Part shown: one piece after another, positions 37,127 through 45,839 of the stretch
Numbering within the stretch: the first letter of the stretch is position 1
How the letters are laid out: each line of letters opens with the position of its first letter
Assembly (NCBI RefSeq): GCF_039645985.1
Contig: NZ_CP147919.1
Location: 1,922,001-1,986,000, forward strand
Origin: Sulfurimonas sp. HSL3-7
GTDB taxonomy: Bacteria; Campylobacterota; Campylobacteria; Campylobacterales; Sulfurimonadaceae
Length of the DNA stretch: 64,000 bases
Direction of reading: 5' to 3'
The notes under the pieces: model-generated
Seen by the model: only the letters and a program-made list of their open reading frames with translations
What the model was told of the DNA's origin: nothing
The model's database searches: none
Translations under genes and position numbers: made by a program

Positions 37127-38262
37127 TACTCTCTTCCTTTTATAAATTCTACAATTCTCGAACAGGCGAGCCCATCGCCGTAAGGGTTATGTGCCTTTGA
37201 CATATTCGCATACGCCGCTGCATCATCCAGAAGTTTTTGCGCCTCATCGATGATTTTTCCGGGGTCTGTTCCCACAAGCTTGACTGTGCCCGCTTCCAGG
37301 GCCTCAGGACGTTCTGTGGTGTCACGCATCACCAGTACCGGCTTGCCGAGGCTTGGGGCCTCTTCCTGCACGCCGCCACTGTCTGTGATAATGAAATAGG
37401 ATTTTTCCATCAGGTAGATAAACGGTTCATATCCCATCGGTTGTATCAGATGGACATTTTTGACACTTTCTAGTATCCGATGAACCGGTTGCTGAACATT
37501 GGGATTCAAATGCACAGGATAGACAATATCGACTTCCGGATTATTTTCCGCCAATGCTTTAAGGGCCGTACAGATGTCAATAAAACCCTGCCCGAAATTT
37601 TCCCTGCGGTGTCCCGTCACCAGAATGAGTTTTTTTCCCTCATCAAGATTATACTCCTCATTGATCCGGGCAATGACCCTTTTTTTCAGGGCGTCATCAC
37701 TATTGATCGCCTTTAATGCAAAAAAGAGTGCATCAATGACCGTGTTGCCTGTAACCAAAATGTTCTTCTGATTGATTTGCTCTTTCAGCAGGTTCTCTTT
37801 ACTGGTCTGTGTCGGGGCAAAATGGTAGGCGGCAAGCTGGGAGGTCAACCGCCTGTTTGCTTCTTCCGGCCAGGGGCTGTAGATATTGCCGGTTCGCAAA
37901 CCGGCTTCCACATGGCCAACAGCTATTTTTTGGTAAAAGGCTGCCAGCGATGCAGCGATCGTTGTTGTGGTGTCGCCATGGACCAGGACAACATCCGGAC
38001 GATAATCCGAAAGCACCTCTTTCATACCCAAAAGCACGGCGGAGGTCACGTCATAAAGGTCCTGGCCTGCCTTCATAATATTTAAATCATACTCCGGCGC
38101 AATGGCAAATATCCCCAGTACCTGATCGAGCATTTCCCTGTGCTGCGCAGTCACACACACTTTTGTTTCTAAAGCAGCCTCTGCCTGAAATGCTTTTACA
38201 AGCGGCGCCATCTTGATGGCTTCAGGACGGGTTCCAAATACTATGAGGACTTTCTTTATCAT
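37126..38262 (-). CDS. wecB: UDP-N-acetylglucosamine 2-epimerase (non-hydrolysing)
   Basis: The 378-residue enzyme shows [57 protein letters not shown] and [20 protein letters not shown] with RDTTERPEA, the full set of WecB motifs including the allosteric UDP-GlcNAc site region. It converts UDP-GlcNAc to UDP-ManNAc for wecC. It is the first gene after wzc in the right-hand end of the locus; 405 bp separate it from the wzc stop, so it may have its own promoter. Confidence 0.95.
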   Translation of the reverse strand: MIKKVLIVFGTRPEAIKMAPLVKAFQAEAALETKVCVTAQHREMLDQVLGIFAIAPEYDLNIMKAGQDLYDVTSAVLLGMKEVLSDYRPDVVLVHGDTTTTIAASLAAFYQKIAVGHVEAGLRTGNIYSPWPEEANRRLTSQLAAYHFAPTQTSKENLLKEQINQKNILVTGNTVIDALFFALKAINSDDALKKRVIARINEEYNLDEGKKLILVTGHRRENFGQGFIDICTALKALAENNPEVDIVYPVHLNPNVQQPVHRILESVKNVHLIQPMGYEPFIYLMEKSYFIITDSGGVQEEAPSLGKPVLVMRDTTERPEALEAGTVKLVGTDPGKIIDEAQKLLDDAAAYANMSKAHNPYGDGLACSRIVEFIKGRE

Positions 38263-38614
38263 TAGCTTTCCTCCAACTCAAGCGCCATCTGGCGGATCAG
38301 CACGATATCATCATATTACATAAAATCACAGTATAATATTTCATACTACTTTAATCTTATTTAAATTAATTGTATCAAAAAATAACCCAAAATGGGTTCG
38401 TTGGACTGAGCTTTCCAACGCGACGATTTAGTTTATCCAGGAAAACCTGCAATTGTGCACGCGCACTCTTTATAAGGACAATCCTTTGTTATCATGACAT
38501 TCTTTTAAGTTTTGGAGGATACACCGATACGATTTAAATGTGCCACACCTATGCAAAGCCATAGGCGGAATAAAGAGGTTAGCGACTGGTAGTGCAAATA
38601 GTTATCTGCAAAGA
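38263..38614. other. Gap between wecB and the right wzc copy
   Basis: About 350 bp with no supported gene. The part next to wecB is AT-rich and likely holds its promoter. CCTATG and CATAGG at 38548-38565 form a 6-bp stem, too weak to call a terminator. The stretch just before the repeat boundary shares GCGACTGGT with the left boundary (1012-1020 and 38582-38590), with 24 extra bp here before the repeat begins. Confidence 0.5.
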
Positions 38615-38667
38615 TGAGGAGAGAAAGACGATGGTCCCGAAGATTCAGAGCCAAAAACCTGCAACGT

Positions 38668-41010
38668 TTACTCGTAGTAGCCTTTGCTAGAGCCGTAGCC
38701 GTAACCGTAGCCATAGCCGTAACCATGGCGTTTGCTCGATTCAATGCCATTAAGAATAAAGCCGAGATTATTGAGGTCATGTTCTTTAGAGAACTTGTCC
38801 ACATTTTTAAGATAGGCTTTCTTCGAGTAGTTCGCACGTGTCACGATCAAACCGATATCGGCCGTCTTCAGCAGGATCATCGCATCGCTCACCAGACCGA
38901 TCGGCGGTGTATCAAAAATAATATACGCATACTTTTCCGAGAGTGTTTGAATCAGTTGCTCGAAACCTTCTTTCACCAAAAGCTCCGATGGGTTCGGCGG
39001 CTTCGGTCCCGAAGTGATGACATCAACATTTTCCAAGACCTCTTTTTGCAGGGCCTCTTCGAGTGTGTTGCTGCCTGAAAGCACGGAGCTCACACCGATC
39101 TTGTTCGTAATATTGAACTCTTCATGCATACGGGAACGACGCATATCCAGATCAAGTATGATCACTTTTTTGCCGGTTGCGGCAATCATCTTGGCCAGTG
39201 AAACCGCGATAATTGTCTTGCCTTCACCCGAGATCGAAGAGGTCAATGCAACGATCTTGGATTTTTTGGTACCGCCCACAAACTGCAGGTTCGTACGAAG
39301 CACACGCATCGCCTCTTCAAACTGCGAATACCCCCTCTTGTTCTTACGTTGCGGGATAGCACCATAGAGGGGAATAGTGCTGATCTTATCGAAATCCTCA
39401 GCTGTTTTAAGGGTATCGTCCAGAAAAGAGCGTAAAAAGGCCGAAGCGACCCCGACGATAAGCCCAAGGATCATCCCCACTAAAATAATAAACAGACGTT
39501 TTGGTTTGATAGGGAGCTTCGGCAGCAGTACCGAATCAAGCACACGTGTTTTCGATATGGTCGAGGAGCTTAAGATTGCCGTTTCGGCCCGTTTTTCCAA
39601 CAGATAATTATAGACTTTCTCGTTGACCGTCGTATTACGCGTCAGGTTCGCCAATCTTCGTTCATTTTCAGGAAGTGCTTCCAGCGAACGTTGATATTTG
39701 CTAATATACTGCTGCAGCTTCTGTTTGCGCTCTTCGATGATGCGCAGATCATTCTTCAGTGTATATTTAATCGATGATTTCAAAGAGTTGATCGTTTCTG
39801 TCAGTTTGATCACATCCGGATGCAGTTCGGTGAACTCGACCAGGAGGGATTGACGTGCCATCATGTTCTCTTGAAACTGTTGGATCATCTGCGCCAGTGC
39901 CGGATCCGTAGCGCCGGCAGAGCCCAGGCTGATACCGGCGAGATCTTTGCCGGTATTGACGAACTCCTGAACATTCTTCAAGATACTCGATTCGATCTCA
40001 AGTGTCTGGAGCCGACTCTCATACTCAGCCATGTTCTGTGCCGTGATCATCGCCTGCTGGCCGGTATCGACAATCGTATGTTTCGCACGGAACTGCTCCA
40101 GCTGCCCCTGGGTTCGCTCAACATCCTTGTTGATCTCGGCGATCTGTGCATCGATAAAGGCCAAGGCTCGATCCGCCTCCAGGGTCTTCTCCTCCAGCTC
40201 TTGCTGCAGGTAGCGTTCTATCAGGGCGCTGAGCACCTGTTTCGCACGGAGCGCAACGTTGTCTTGAAAAGTGATCTTCAGTATCGAACCATTTTCAGAA
40301 GCCAAAGCGGTCGAAAGGCCTTCGTTAATAAACTTGTGCATCGCTTCATTGGGTGTGATCGAAAAGGAATACTCTTTTTCAACCGGGTCAACGATCTTTT
40401 CGATCTTAATACTGAACCACCCGGTGACGATCTCTTCGCCGAATCTATGTATATCTTCGTAAGGTTTCGGTTCATCCGCAGGCGCTTCGATAAAACCAAA
40501 CTGCCGTAAAAGTCTCTCTCTTATCTCTATATCAGGCGTCATCCTCAGAATGAAACGGTCACTGCCCAGCATATCCATATAAAAACGGGTTCCATTTAAA
40601 CGCTTATCGAGCGTTTTTGCCGTCACTAAAAATGGGGAAGCACGATAAAGCTCGACAGTACGGTAATTGCGCTTCGTAAAGTACCGTGTACCGATATCGA
40701 GCCCAGCAAGGACCTTCTCCGCAAGGAAACGAGACTGGATAATATACTGCTCATCTTCGAGATTGGCACTATTTCCGGCAAGAGCAAGGGCCATCGTATC
40801 ACTGTTATCGCCTCTCAAACGAGGATCTTCTCGCTGGAGTTCTATTGTCGTCGCCGCTTCATAGACATTGGGTGTAAAATAGGCAAAGACGGCCGAACCG
40901 ATGGTAAAGACGATCATAAAAATAATAATAGAATATTTATACCGGTTGAGCGTGCTGAAGACCTCTTTGAGGTCGATCTCATCTTTATCGATGGTAGGGT
41001 ATGTGTTCAT
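38668..41010 (-). CDS. wzc: Polysaccharide copolymerase / bacterial tyrosine kinase (intact copy)
   Basis: The 780-residue protein has an N-terminal Wzz-type domain with a first membrane helix (YSIIIFMIVFTIGSAVFAYF), a long periplasmic coiled region and a second helix near residue 520 (IILVGMILGLIVGVASAFL). A C-terminal BY-kinase domain follows, with Walker A SSISGEGKTIIAVSLAK near residue 595, Walker A' IILDLDMRRSR and IIFDTPPIG. The end RHGYGYGYGYGYG...GYYE is a tyrosine cluster for autophosphorylation. It controls EPS chain length and export together with Wza, encoded just upstream (7 bp between stop and start). This is the working copy; the left copy is frameshifted. Confidence 0.96.
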   Translation of the reverse strand: MNTYPTIDKDEIDLKEVFSTLNRYKYSIIIFMIVFTIGSAVFAYFTPNVYEAATTIELQREDPRLRGDNSDTMALALAGNSANLEDEQYIIQSRFLAEKVLAGLDIGTRYFTKRNYRTVELYRASPFLVTAKTLDKRLNGTRFYMDMLGSDRFILRMTPDIEIRERLLRQFGFIEAPADEPKPYEDIHRFGEEIVTGWFSIKIEKIVDPVEKEYSFSITPNEAMHKFINEGLSTALASENGSILKITFQDNVALRAKQVLSALIERYLQQELEEKTLEADRALAFIDAQIAEINKDVERTQGQLEQFRAKHTIVDTGQQAMITAQNMAEYESRLQTLEIESSILKNVQEFVNTGKDLAGISLGSAGATDPALAQMIQQFQENMMARQSLLVEFTELHPDVIKLTETINSLKSSIKYTLKNDLRIIEERKQKLQQYISKYQRSLEALPENERRLANLTRNTTVNEKVYNYLLEKRAETAILSSSTISKTRVLDSVLLPKLPIKPKRLFIILVGMILGLIVGVASAFLRSFLDDTLKTAEDFDKISTIPLYGAIPQRKNKRGYSQFEEAMRVLRTNLQFVGGTKKSKIVALTSSISGEGKTIIAVSLAKMIAATGKKVIILDLDMRRSRMHEEFNITNKIGVSSVLSGSNTLEEALQKEVLENVDVITSGPKPPNPSELLVKEGFEQLIQTLSEKYAYIIFDTPPIGLVSDAMILLKTADIGLIVTRANYSKKAYLKNVDKFSKEHDLNNLGFILNGIESSKRHGYGYGYGYGYGSSKGYYE

Positions 41011-41017
41011 ATTACTC

Positions 41018-41818
41018 TTACCACGCTTTGGCTAGGTAGGTAATGCTTACAAACGGTTCTAACATCGACGCAACCAGCTGAAACGGCGGTGCGATCTCAT
41101 CAAAGGCGAGCTGACGTCCTTTAGATGCACGCGGCTGTACATAGACGATATCGTTCGGTTTGAGATAAAGACTTGCAATCCTGACGGCCGACATCTGGGT
41201 CAGATCGATCGTACGGACCTGTGGGTTGCGCAGGTCCCCGCGGATTACCAGGATACCCCGGCGCTCTGCATAGTCGGTCAGGTCTCCCGAACGGGCGATC
41301 GCTTCGATCAGGTTCATCGTACCGTTTGTCACCTGTACTACACCCGGCGTGTTGACCTCGCCTAAAAGAAAGATGCGCTGATTCATGATCTCTACCGTGA
41401 CATACGGGGTGCGAATGTATTTCTTATACTCTTTCATTAAATACTTCGCCGCCTCGTCTTGCGTATAGCCCTCGATCTTGACACTGCCGATCAGTGGCAG
41501 ATCCACCGTCCCCTCTCGCGTTACCAAAAGACCTGTCGTCTCATCGGGTACTCTGCCCCCCGTTGGCGTGCCGCGTGAACTTGAACTGATCATCGCCGTC
41601 AGCTCGCCCGGACCTGACTGATTATAAACGATGATATTCACACGGTCATTAGGCTGTATCCTGTTCTCGAATACCATCTCATCCTGATACACCTTCTCGT
41701 TTACCTCCGTCGGCTCCTCCGAACGCTCGTCGTCCTGAAACAAGGTGTACCTTTTCATACTGCACCCGGAGAAAAAAAAGAGCGCCAAAACGGTGATCAA
41801 AATAGTTTGTCTTAACAT
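41018..41818 (-). CDS. wza: Outer-membrane polysaccharide export lipoprotein (Wza/OPX family), right copy
   Basis: The same 266-residue protein as at 3422-4222: lipobox FFSGC, Poly_export domain (NDRVNIIVYNQSGPGEL) and one SLBB-like domain (RIFLLGEVNTPGVVQ). It is the first gene of the long minus-strand EPS operon and should be co-translated with the intact wzc. Its promoter region differs from the left copy beyond 73 bp, so the two may be expressed under different conditions. Confidence 0.93.
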   Translation of the reverse strand: MLRQTILITVLALFFFSGCSMKRYTLFQDDERSEEPTEVNEKVYQDEMVFENRIQPNDRVNIIVYNQSGPGELTAMISSSSRGTPTGGRVPDETTGLLVTREGTVDLPLIGSVKIEGYTQDEAAKYLMKEYKKYIRTPYVTVEIMNQRIFLLGEVNTPGVVQVTNGTMNLIEAIARSGDLTDYAERRGILVIRGDLRNPQVRTIDLTQMSAVRIASLYLKPNDIVYVQPRASKGRQLAFDEIAPPFQLVASMLEPFVSITYLAKAW

Positions 41819-42089
41819 TTTTTCACTTTGTATTAGTTTCTGCTTTATCTCTATATTCTAACTAAATTATTTGACATTTTGGTAAAGCCTTCGCGCCCTT
41901 TCGCCCCTTCTTGTAAAAAATTCTGATCAAAATTACCAAGTCAGTCCTGATCTATCCTGATTTTCTCGTACACGATCGTTGATGATGGATTGAAATAGTT
42001 CGGAAGAAATGTCATAGGATCAGACCTATGAACATTTACGATTATTATTGGGAGGTTTGATTGCCTGCTTTTTGTCTGTCAGACAACGA
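41819..42089 (-). promoter_or_regulatory. Upstream region of the EPS operon with a 7-bp palindrome
   Basis: This 271-bp gap precedes wza. AGAAT/TAGAATATA about 40 bp upstream of the wza start (minus strand) is a candidate -10 region and is shared by both repeat copies. TCATAGG and CCTATGA at 42012-42031 form a 7-bp inverted repeat with a 6-nt loop, either an operator or a weak terminator of the upstream comEA gene. Confidence 0.4.
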
Positions 42090-42326
42090 TTAGATGCTCA
42101 GTTCAGCCTGGATCTTGTCATATTTTTTTTGACCTATTCCGTTGACATTCATAATGTCAGAGGTCTTCTTGAATTTGTGCTTTTGACGATACTTAACTAT
42201 CTTTTCAGCCGTCCCTTTACCGATACCCGGCAGCGTCGACAACTCCTCAATTGATGCGGTATTGATATTGACCGCCCACAGTGATACACTCAGCATTAAT
42301 GCTGAAACAAATGCTAAAAGCTTCAT
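42090..42326 (-). CDS. ComEA-like helix-hairpin-helix protein
   Basis: The 78-residue protein has a signal peptide (LAFVSALMLSVSLWA) and a double helix-hairpin-helix: VNINTASIEELSTLPGIGKG and DIMNVNGIGQKKYDKIQ. It is a small periplasmic DNA-binding protein of the ComEA family, which in competent bacteria pulls in transforming DNA. AAAGGAG lies at the right distance from the ATG. It is chromosomal, just outside the genomic island. Confidence 0.92.
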   Translation of the reverse strand: MKLLAFVSALMLSVSLWAVNINTASIEELSTLPGIGKGTAEKIVKYRQKHKFKKTSDIMNVNGIGQKKYDKIQAELSI

Positions 42327-42650
42327 TTAACACTCCTTTTTTTAGGTTACGAAACATGGTACAGAACAACACATTAAATAAATATAAATAAATAAAAACA
42401 ATATTTAATTCTTTTCGTTTCAAGCAGGAGTTTTAGAGTGTATATTTCCGATACGTGTACAGCGTAATCCCGCTTCTTCTTCAAATGAGATCGAGGAAGA
42501 TGTGAGTACGCTTTTTCACACACTTCTTTTAAATCGTTCGATCCGTTTATATGGCTTTCTTTTTCTGCCGTGAGACCCAGAAAGATATGCGTGACGAAAA
42601 ATGCATTGCTAATAGAGATACGATAGGTATAAAGCTGATGGGGAGGGGGT
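42327..42650. other. Gap between comEA and the island's left att site
   Basis: No start-to-stop gene is visible. On the minus strand an open frame without a usual start codon (…FLGLTAEKESHINGSNDLKE…) runs from the att side to about 42404 and looks coding-like. It could be a degraded gene next to the tRNA site, but no domain was recognised. Confidence 0.35.
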
Positions 42651-42674
42651 GATTAAGTGGCTCCGGATACTGGA
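42651..42674 (+). mobile_element. Left attachment site (attL) of the tRNA-Asn island
   Basis: This 24-bp stretch repeats 57778-57801 with one mismatch and contains the last 17 bases of tRNA-Asn including its encoded CCA (TGGCTCCGGATACTGGA on this strand). Similarity stops at once outside. It is the displaced tRNA 3' end expected at the far side of a tRNA-integrated element. Confidence 0.9.
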
Positions 42675-42752
42675 AACCATTTTTAAAACCTCTATATACC
42701 ATCAAATGCCCTATGTATCGAAGTTTTCAAAGTTAAAAGATTGTCAAAAAAA

Positions 42753-42817
42753 GGTGTCTTTTGGGTCATAAATAGCACCAAATGGACACCGACAATCTAT
42801 AAATGTCCATAGGTGTC
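42753..42817. promoter_or_regulatory. Three GACACC motifs inside the left end of the island
   Basis: GGTGTC at 42753-42758, GACACC at 42785-42790 and GGTGTC at 42812-42817 lie 80-145 bp inside attL. Two more (57715-57720 and 57726-57731) lie just inside attR. The context AAAAGACACC and TTGACACC recurs on both sides, as expected for integrase arm-type sites; the right-hand pair is also coding, so chance is possible. Confidence 0.35.
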
Positions 42818-42868
42818 AAACGAGGCGCAGCATACGGCATCATTTTTTATTTTAGGTCTTCGCATATA

Positions 42869-43285
42869 CTAAATTTTGTAAGTATTGTTTACTGGGACTA
42901 ACTTTTCAGGCATTGTAATAAATACTGCCATCATCATGTTTGAAGGGGGCAGATCATTAATGTAAGAAATAGCGAACAGTGTATCTATCTCATCATCCAA
43001 GTCTTGTTGTATTGTGTCCATAATGCTAATGACATTAGACATGTCGTAGTCGCTCGTAATCCTGAAATGACATAACATGCCCTTTAAGTTATGATTAAAT
43101 GCTTGAACTCTTTCGTGGAATGCTGGAACTAAAGAAGTGGAAACACTAAATTCCATCGTGTATATTTTAGATACATCACTAGTTATAGTATCAATATCAT
43201 CTACATCAAACTGAATGTTGTTTGGGTTATCACTTGTGAGTGTTTGTAATTCGAATAAAAGTTCTTGTTTTGATATGCGTCTCAT
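42869..43285 (-). CDS. Unknown protein with an FtsZ C-terminal-like domain
   Basis: A 138-residue protein of unknown role. From about residue 65 the pattern KGMLCHFRITSDYDMSNVIS, IMDTIQQDLDDEIDTLFAIS and SNMMMAVFITMP follows the layout of the FtsZ/tubulin C-terminal domain (G.l.nit...l..v......I......a....G.........v.vi.tg). No GTPase half is present. Such a piece could bind or mimic FtsZ, as some phage and toxin proteins do; this is inference. It follows an LRR gene by 10 bp and probably forms a two-gene unit with it. It is the leftmost gene of the island. Confidence 0.45.
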   Translation of the reverse strand: MRRISKQELLFELQTLTSDNPNNIQFDVDDIDTITSDVSKIYTMEFSVSTSLVPAFHERVQAFNHNLKGMLCHFRITSDYDMSNVISIMDTIQQDLDDEIDTLFAISYINDLPPSNMMMAVFITMPEKLVPVNNTYKI

Positions 43286-43295
43286 TTTAGCTTCT

Positions 43296-43667
43296 TCATT
43301 TATTTGATTTCGATCTGTTCCATGCCCGGTTTATAGTCAACCGCCTTGGCAAAGAATTAGGTATCTCGATAATATGATTCCATGAAATATCTAAACTGGT
43401 AAGTGATTCTAATGTAAAGACCTGCGGTGGGAATACTTCGAACCTGTTGTGTGAAAGATCGAGATGTTTTAGCTCTGTCAAGCGACTCAAAGCATCTGGT
43501 AAACAACTTAGCTCTTTATAGGAAAGATCTAAAGTCTGCAAGTTCATGACGACTTGAAGAGGATTCTTTTCTAAATGCTGTAGCTCGTATATCTGATGAG
43601 CTGCAGCAAAGTCTATAAGCTCTGCAACCCATGAGAAATTTTCAGTCTGTGTTATTACATCCATCAC
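43296..43667 (-). CDS. Short leucine-rich-repeat protein
   Basis: The 123-residue protein has three or four LRR units of the LxxLxLSxNxLxxLP type: NLQTLDLSYKELSCLPDAL, ELKHLDLSHNRFEVFPPQVF and SLTSLDISWNHIIEIPNSL. No signal peptide is seen, so it should be an intracellular protein-interaction module. It is immediately upstream of, and probably co-transcribed with, the FtsZ-C-like gene. Cytoplasmic LRR proteins of this size are rare in Campylobacterota, and its location in a defence island makes a sensor role possible. Confidence 0.8.
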   Translation of the reverse strand: MMDVITQTENFSWVAELIDFAAAHQIYELQHLEKNPLQVVMNLQTLDLSYKELSCLPDALSRLTELKHLDLSHNRFEVFPPQVFTLESLTSLDISWNHIIEIPNSLPRRLTINRAWNRSKSNK

Positions 43668-43768
43668 GTACTTCTAGTGTTAAGTTACCTGAAGTATATA
43701 AGTCTATAGCGACAACATCATGTCTGGTTTTATTAATCGCTACTATGTAGAACTTGTCTACACTACAT

Positions 43769-44656
43769 TTATTGAAGTATCTCGTTCATTGCTGTCTTGA
43801 TATTATTGACATGGTTTTTAAATTCTTCCAACAAAGTTTCTTTATCCACATCTGCATTAAAGTTAATATTGTCAATATAAAAACAATCTAGAAGCTCATC
43901 ATTATCAGCATATTTATAAAATGTATATTTTCCTGATTTTCTGATTTTTTCCATCACCAATTTATCTTCAGAATATATTTGAAACATTAATGGTACTTTT
44001 TCGACTTCCCAAATTTCATAATCCACTCCAAACCATATTTTATATTTAGCATTGACATCAAAGTAATCGTTTAACGAGACTCCATAATATTCATCTTCAT
44101 CTTCAATTTCCATTGTTGTGACATCTGCTATGAGTTCAACTATTTTATAGTTTGCATACTTCTCCCAAAAATATTTACTATCTAAAACTGCTGCAAGTCT
44201 TCTGTAGTTGCCTTCATTGTGAATCATGTATCTACCATCAATAAAATCATCATGCGCACTTTGAATATTTGAAGAGTTGTACGCAGGTTTATGCGCGTTA
44301 ATCAGTAGTATTTCAGCCTTATCAATTAATTTTTTACTTAATATCTCGTCTTTTGACAATTTATTTAAATCACTCATAATTGTTCCAAGATATATTTGCA
44401 CATTTTCAGCATCACTCCCATTTTCAATAACCCATCTATTTTTTAGTCGAGATCTGAAACCCTTTTTACCTTTTGTTCTGCCAATATATACCAGTACGTT
44501 ATCTCCATACAGAGGATGACAACCATAAATTTGGTAAAGGCCAATATCACTTGCTTTAACTTCATACTTTTTAGAATCAATCCCATCTTTTTGGAGGATT
44601 TGTTCTATCGAAAATGGGCCTTCCCACAATACTTTTATCTCTTCTCTTTCAATCAT
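43769..44656 (-). CDS. GIY-YIG nuclease-like protein
   Basis: The 295-residue protein has a GIY-YIG fold in its first half: IGLYQIYGCHP and VLVYIGRTKGKKGF, then SRLKNRW (catalytic Arg region), a conserved Glu in DKAEILLINAHKPAYN and the terminal Asn of that motif. The second half (from about residue 160) is acidic and of unknown fold. GIY-YIG proteins cut DNA and occur in restriction enzymes and homing endonucleases. Its start lies 8 bp inside the end of the WYL regulator gene, so the two are a coupled pair. There is no methylase partner, so specificity may come from the C-terminal domain or from a signal. Confidence 0.75.
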   Translation of the reverse strand: MIEREEIKVLWEGPFSIEQILQKDGIDSKKYEVKASDIGLYQIYGCHPLYGDNVLVYIGRTKGKKGFRSRLKNRWVIENGSDAENVQIYLGTIMSDLNKLSKDEILSKKLIDKAEILLINAHKPAYNSSNIQSAHDDFIDGRYMIHNEGNYRRLAAVLDSKYFWEKYANYKIVELIADVTTMEIEDEDEYYGVSLNDYFDVNAKYKIWFGVDYEIWEVEKVPLMFQIYSEDKLVMEKIRKSGKYTFYKYADNDELLDCFYIDNINFNADVDKETLLEEFKNHVNNIKTAMNEILQ

Positions 44657-45572
44657 CGTTGTTCCCTTTAATATATAATTTCAACTCTTGTTTAATGATG
44701 TCATCAATCCATAATGGTTCAATAATTCTAAGATGTGGAAGCCAATATTGAATGATCGGGATGATCTCCATCTCATAGGTAATGGTAACTACAAACTCCA
44801 GGGAACCATCTGAATGAGTGCTGATTATACGTTGTGTAGACAATGGCTTACGGTTAAAGTATTTAGCAACTTTTGCGTCGGCATATATGGTTACATCAAA
44901 GGGCTCTCTGTCTGACTGGAACCATATATTTATAGAATTCTCAAGAAGAGTTTCGATCTTAGTTGATGGTGAAAAAGAATCTCTGGTAACAATGACATTA
45001 CTCACTTTTTTGAGATAGAGTTTGCGAACATATTCATCTTCATCAAGAGCAACCAGATACCAAAATCCCTCATAATTAACAATCTTTAGAGGTTTCAAAC
45101 ATTCTCGCCTAGGAGGCTCTTTTTCGTCATCATAGATACAAGTTATGATCTGTTTATTATTTATAGCCTGTTCGAGTTTTTGGATCTCGTTAAATTTATC
45201 ACTAATATCTTCTATATTGAGTTTAGTATAAATAGGGTTGAACTCTTCATTTTTAATTTTTGAAAGAAGACTGTGTGCCGTTGTATAAAAGTTGCCACCG
45301 ATATCCTCTGCCATCTTCTCCATAATATCAAGCACTAACTGTTCCTGAACAGTCTTGGTCTTTTCAACTCTAAAGCCCTTTTGCATCTTCCATTTTTTCT
45401 TCTCTTGGTAGATTGGAAAACTGCAGAGCTTTTCATTAAAGTCACGTTGTATCGTCTTAGTAGATACATTGTACTCATCTGCCAACTCTTTGACAGATAA
45501 AGCTTCACCGCTGTTAAGACGTGAAAGCGTTCTAGTTAAGCGTGTTAGAATTTTGTCATATTCATGATCCAT
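44649..45572 (-). CDS. WYL-domain transcriptional regulator
   Basis: The 307-residue protein has an N-terminal DeoR/HTH_11-type winged helix (ALSVKELADEYNVSTKTIQR) and a central WYL domain (about residues 155-225: RECLKPLKIVNYEGFWYLVA), followed by a C-terminal WCX-like region. WYL regulators of this build (BrxR/CapW-like) control phage-defence islands and respond to nucleic acid or nucleotide ligands. It is coupled to the GIY-YIG gene and faces the DUF1173-like gene across a 267-bp divergent spacer that contains paired TTGCAAC motifs. Confidence 0.88.
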   Translation of the reverse strand: MDHEYDKILTRLTRTLSRLNSGEALSVKELADEYNVSTKTIQRDFNEKLCSFPIYQEKKKWKMQKGFRVEKTKTVQEQLVLDIMEKMAEDIGGNFYTTAHSLLSKIKNEEFNPIYTKLNIEDISDKFNEIQKLEQAINNKQIITCIYDDEKEPPRRECLKPLKIVNYEGFWYLVALDEDEYVRKLYLKKVSNVIVTRDSFSPSTKIETLLENSINIWFQSDREPFDVTIYADAKVAKYFNRKPLSTQRIISTHSDGSLEFVVTITYEMEIIPIIQYWLPHLRIIEPLWIDDIIKQELKLYIKGNNDD

Positions 45573-45672
45573 AGCAGCCCTTTAGAATATTGTAGCTTTT
45601 AATGAATTATAAATAATGAACCGGACAGCATAATGTCCGGATTGTTTGTAATCTATTGTTTTTATATTGCGT

Positions 45673-45697
45673 TTTAACTACTTCACTCCGCAAAGTT
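45673..45697 (+). repeat. Left member of a 25-bp inverted repeat inside the island
   Basis: This sequence occurs in inverted orientation at 55481-55505 with one mismatch. It has internal dyad symmetry (ACTTC/GCAAAGT around CTCC) and is followed by a T-rich run. The pair encloses the module from the DUF1173-like gene to hsdR. Confidence 0.6.
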
Positions 45698-45703
45698 TTT
45701 ATT

Positions 45704-45733
45704 TTGCAACTACAGAACTTGAAATTGCAACCA
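45704..45733. promoter_or_regulatory. Paired TTGCAAC motifs, 21 bp apart
   Basis: TTGCAAC occurs at 45704 and again at 45725 (here extended to TTGCAACCA). The same pair with the same 21-bp spacing is found upstream of the Xis-like gene (56112 and 56133). It is a candidate operator for a regulator of the island, perhaps the WYL protein. Confidence 0.45.
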
Positions 45734-45839
45734 TTTTTATCTCTGGAACAAGCTTTAGATTTTTATACTTGACTTAGAAAAATATATAACTCTTAGTATA
45801 CGGATGTACTCGTAACCAGTTTTATATAAAAGGATATTT

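Larger units (their letters stand above)
38615..41891 (-). repeat. Right copy of the 3.28-kb direct repeat (wza-wzc segment)
   Basis: The 3277-bp partner of 1020-4295 in the same orientation. This copy has an intact wzc. It ends 73 bp upstream of wza, after which the two loci diverge completely. It closes the right end of the EPS locus. Confidence 0.95.

Noticed and set aside
38505-38837. Minus-strand ORF at the right repeat boundary
   Set aside because: It overlaps the end of wzc in another frame and exists only because the repeat and flank happen to join without a stop.
42404-42650. Open minus-strand frame between comEA and attL
   Set aside because: No usual start codon in frame and no domain, so it is only noted as a possible degraded gene.
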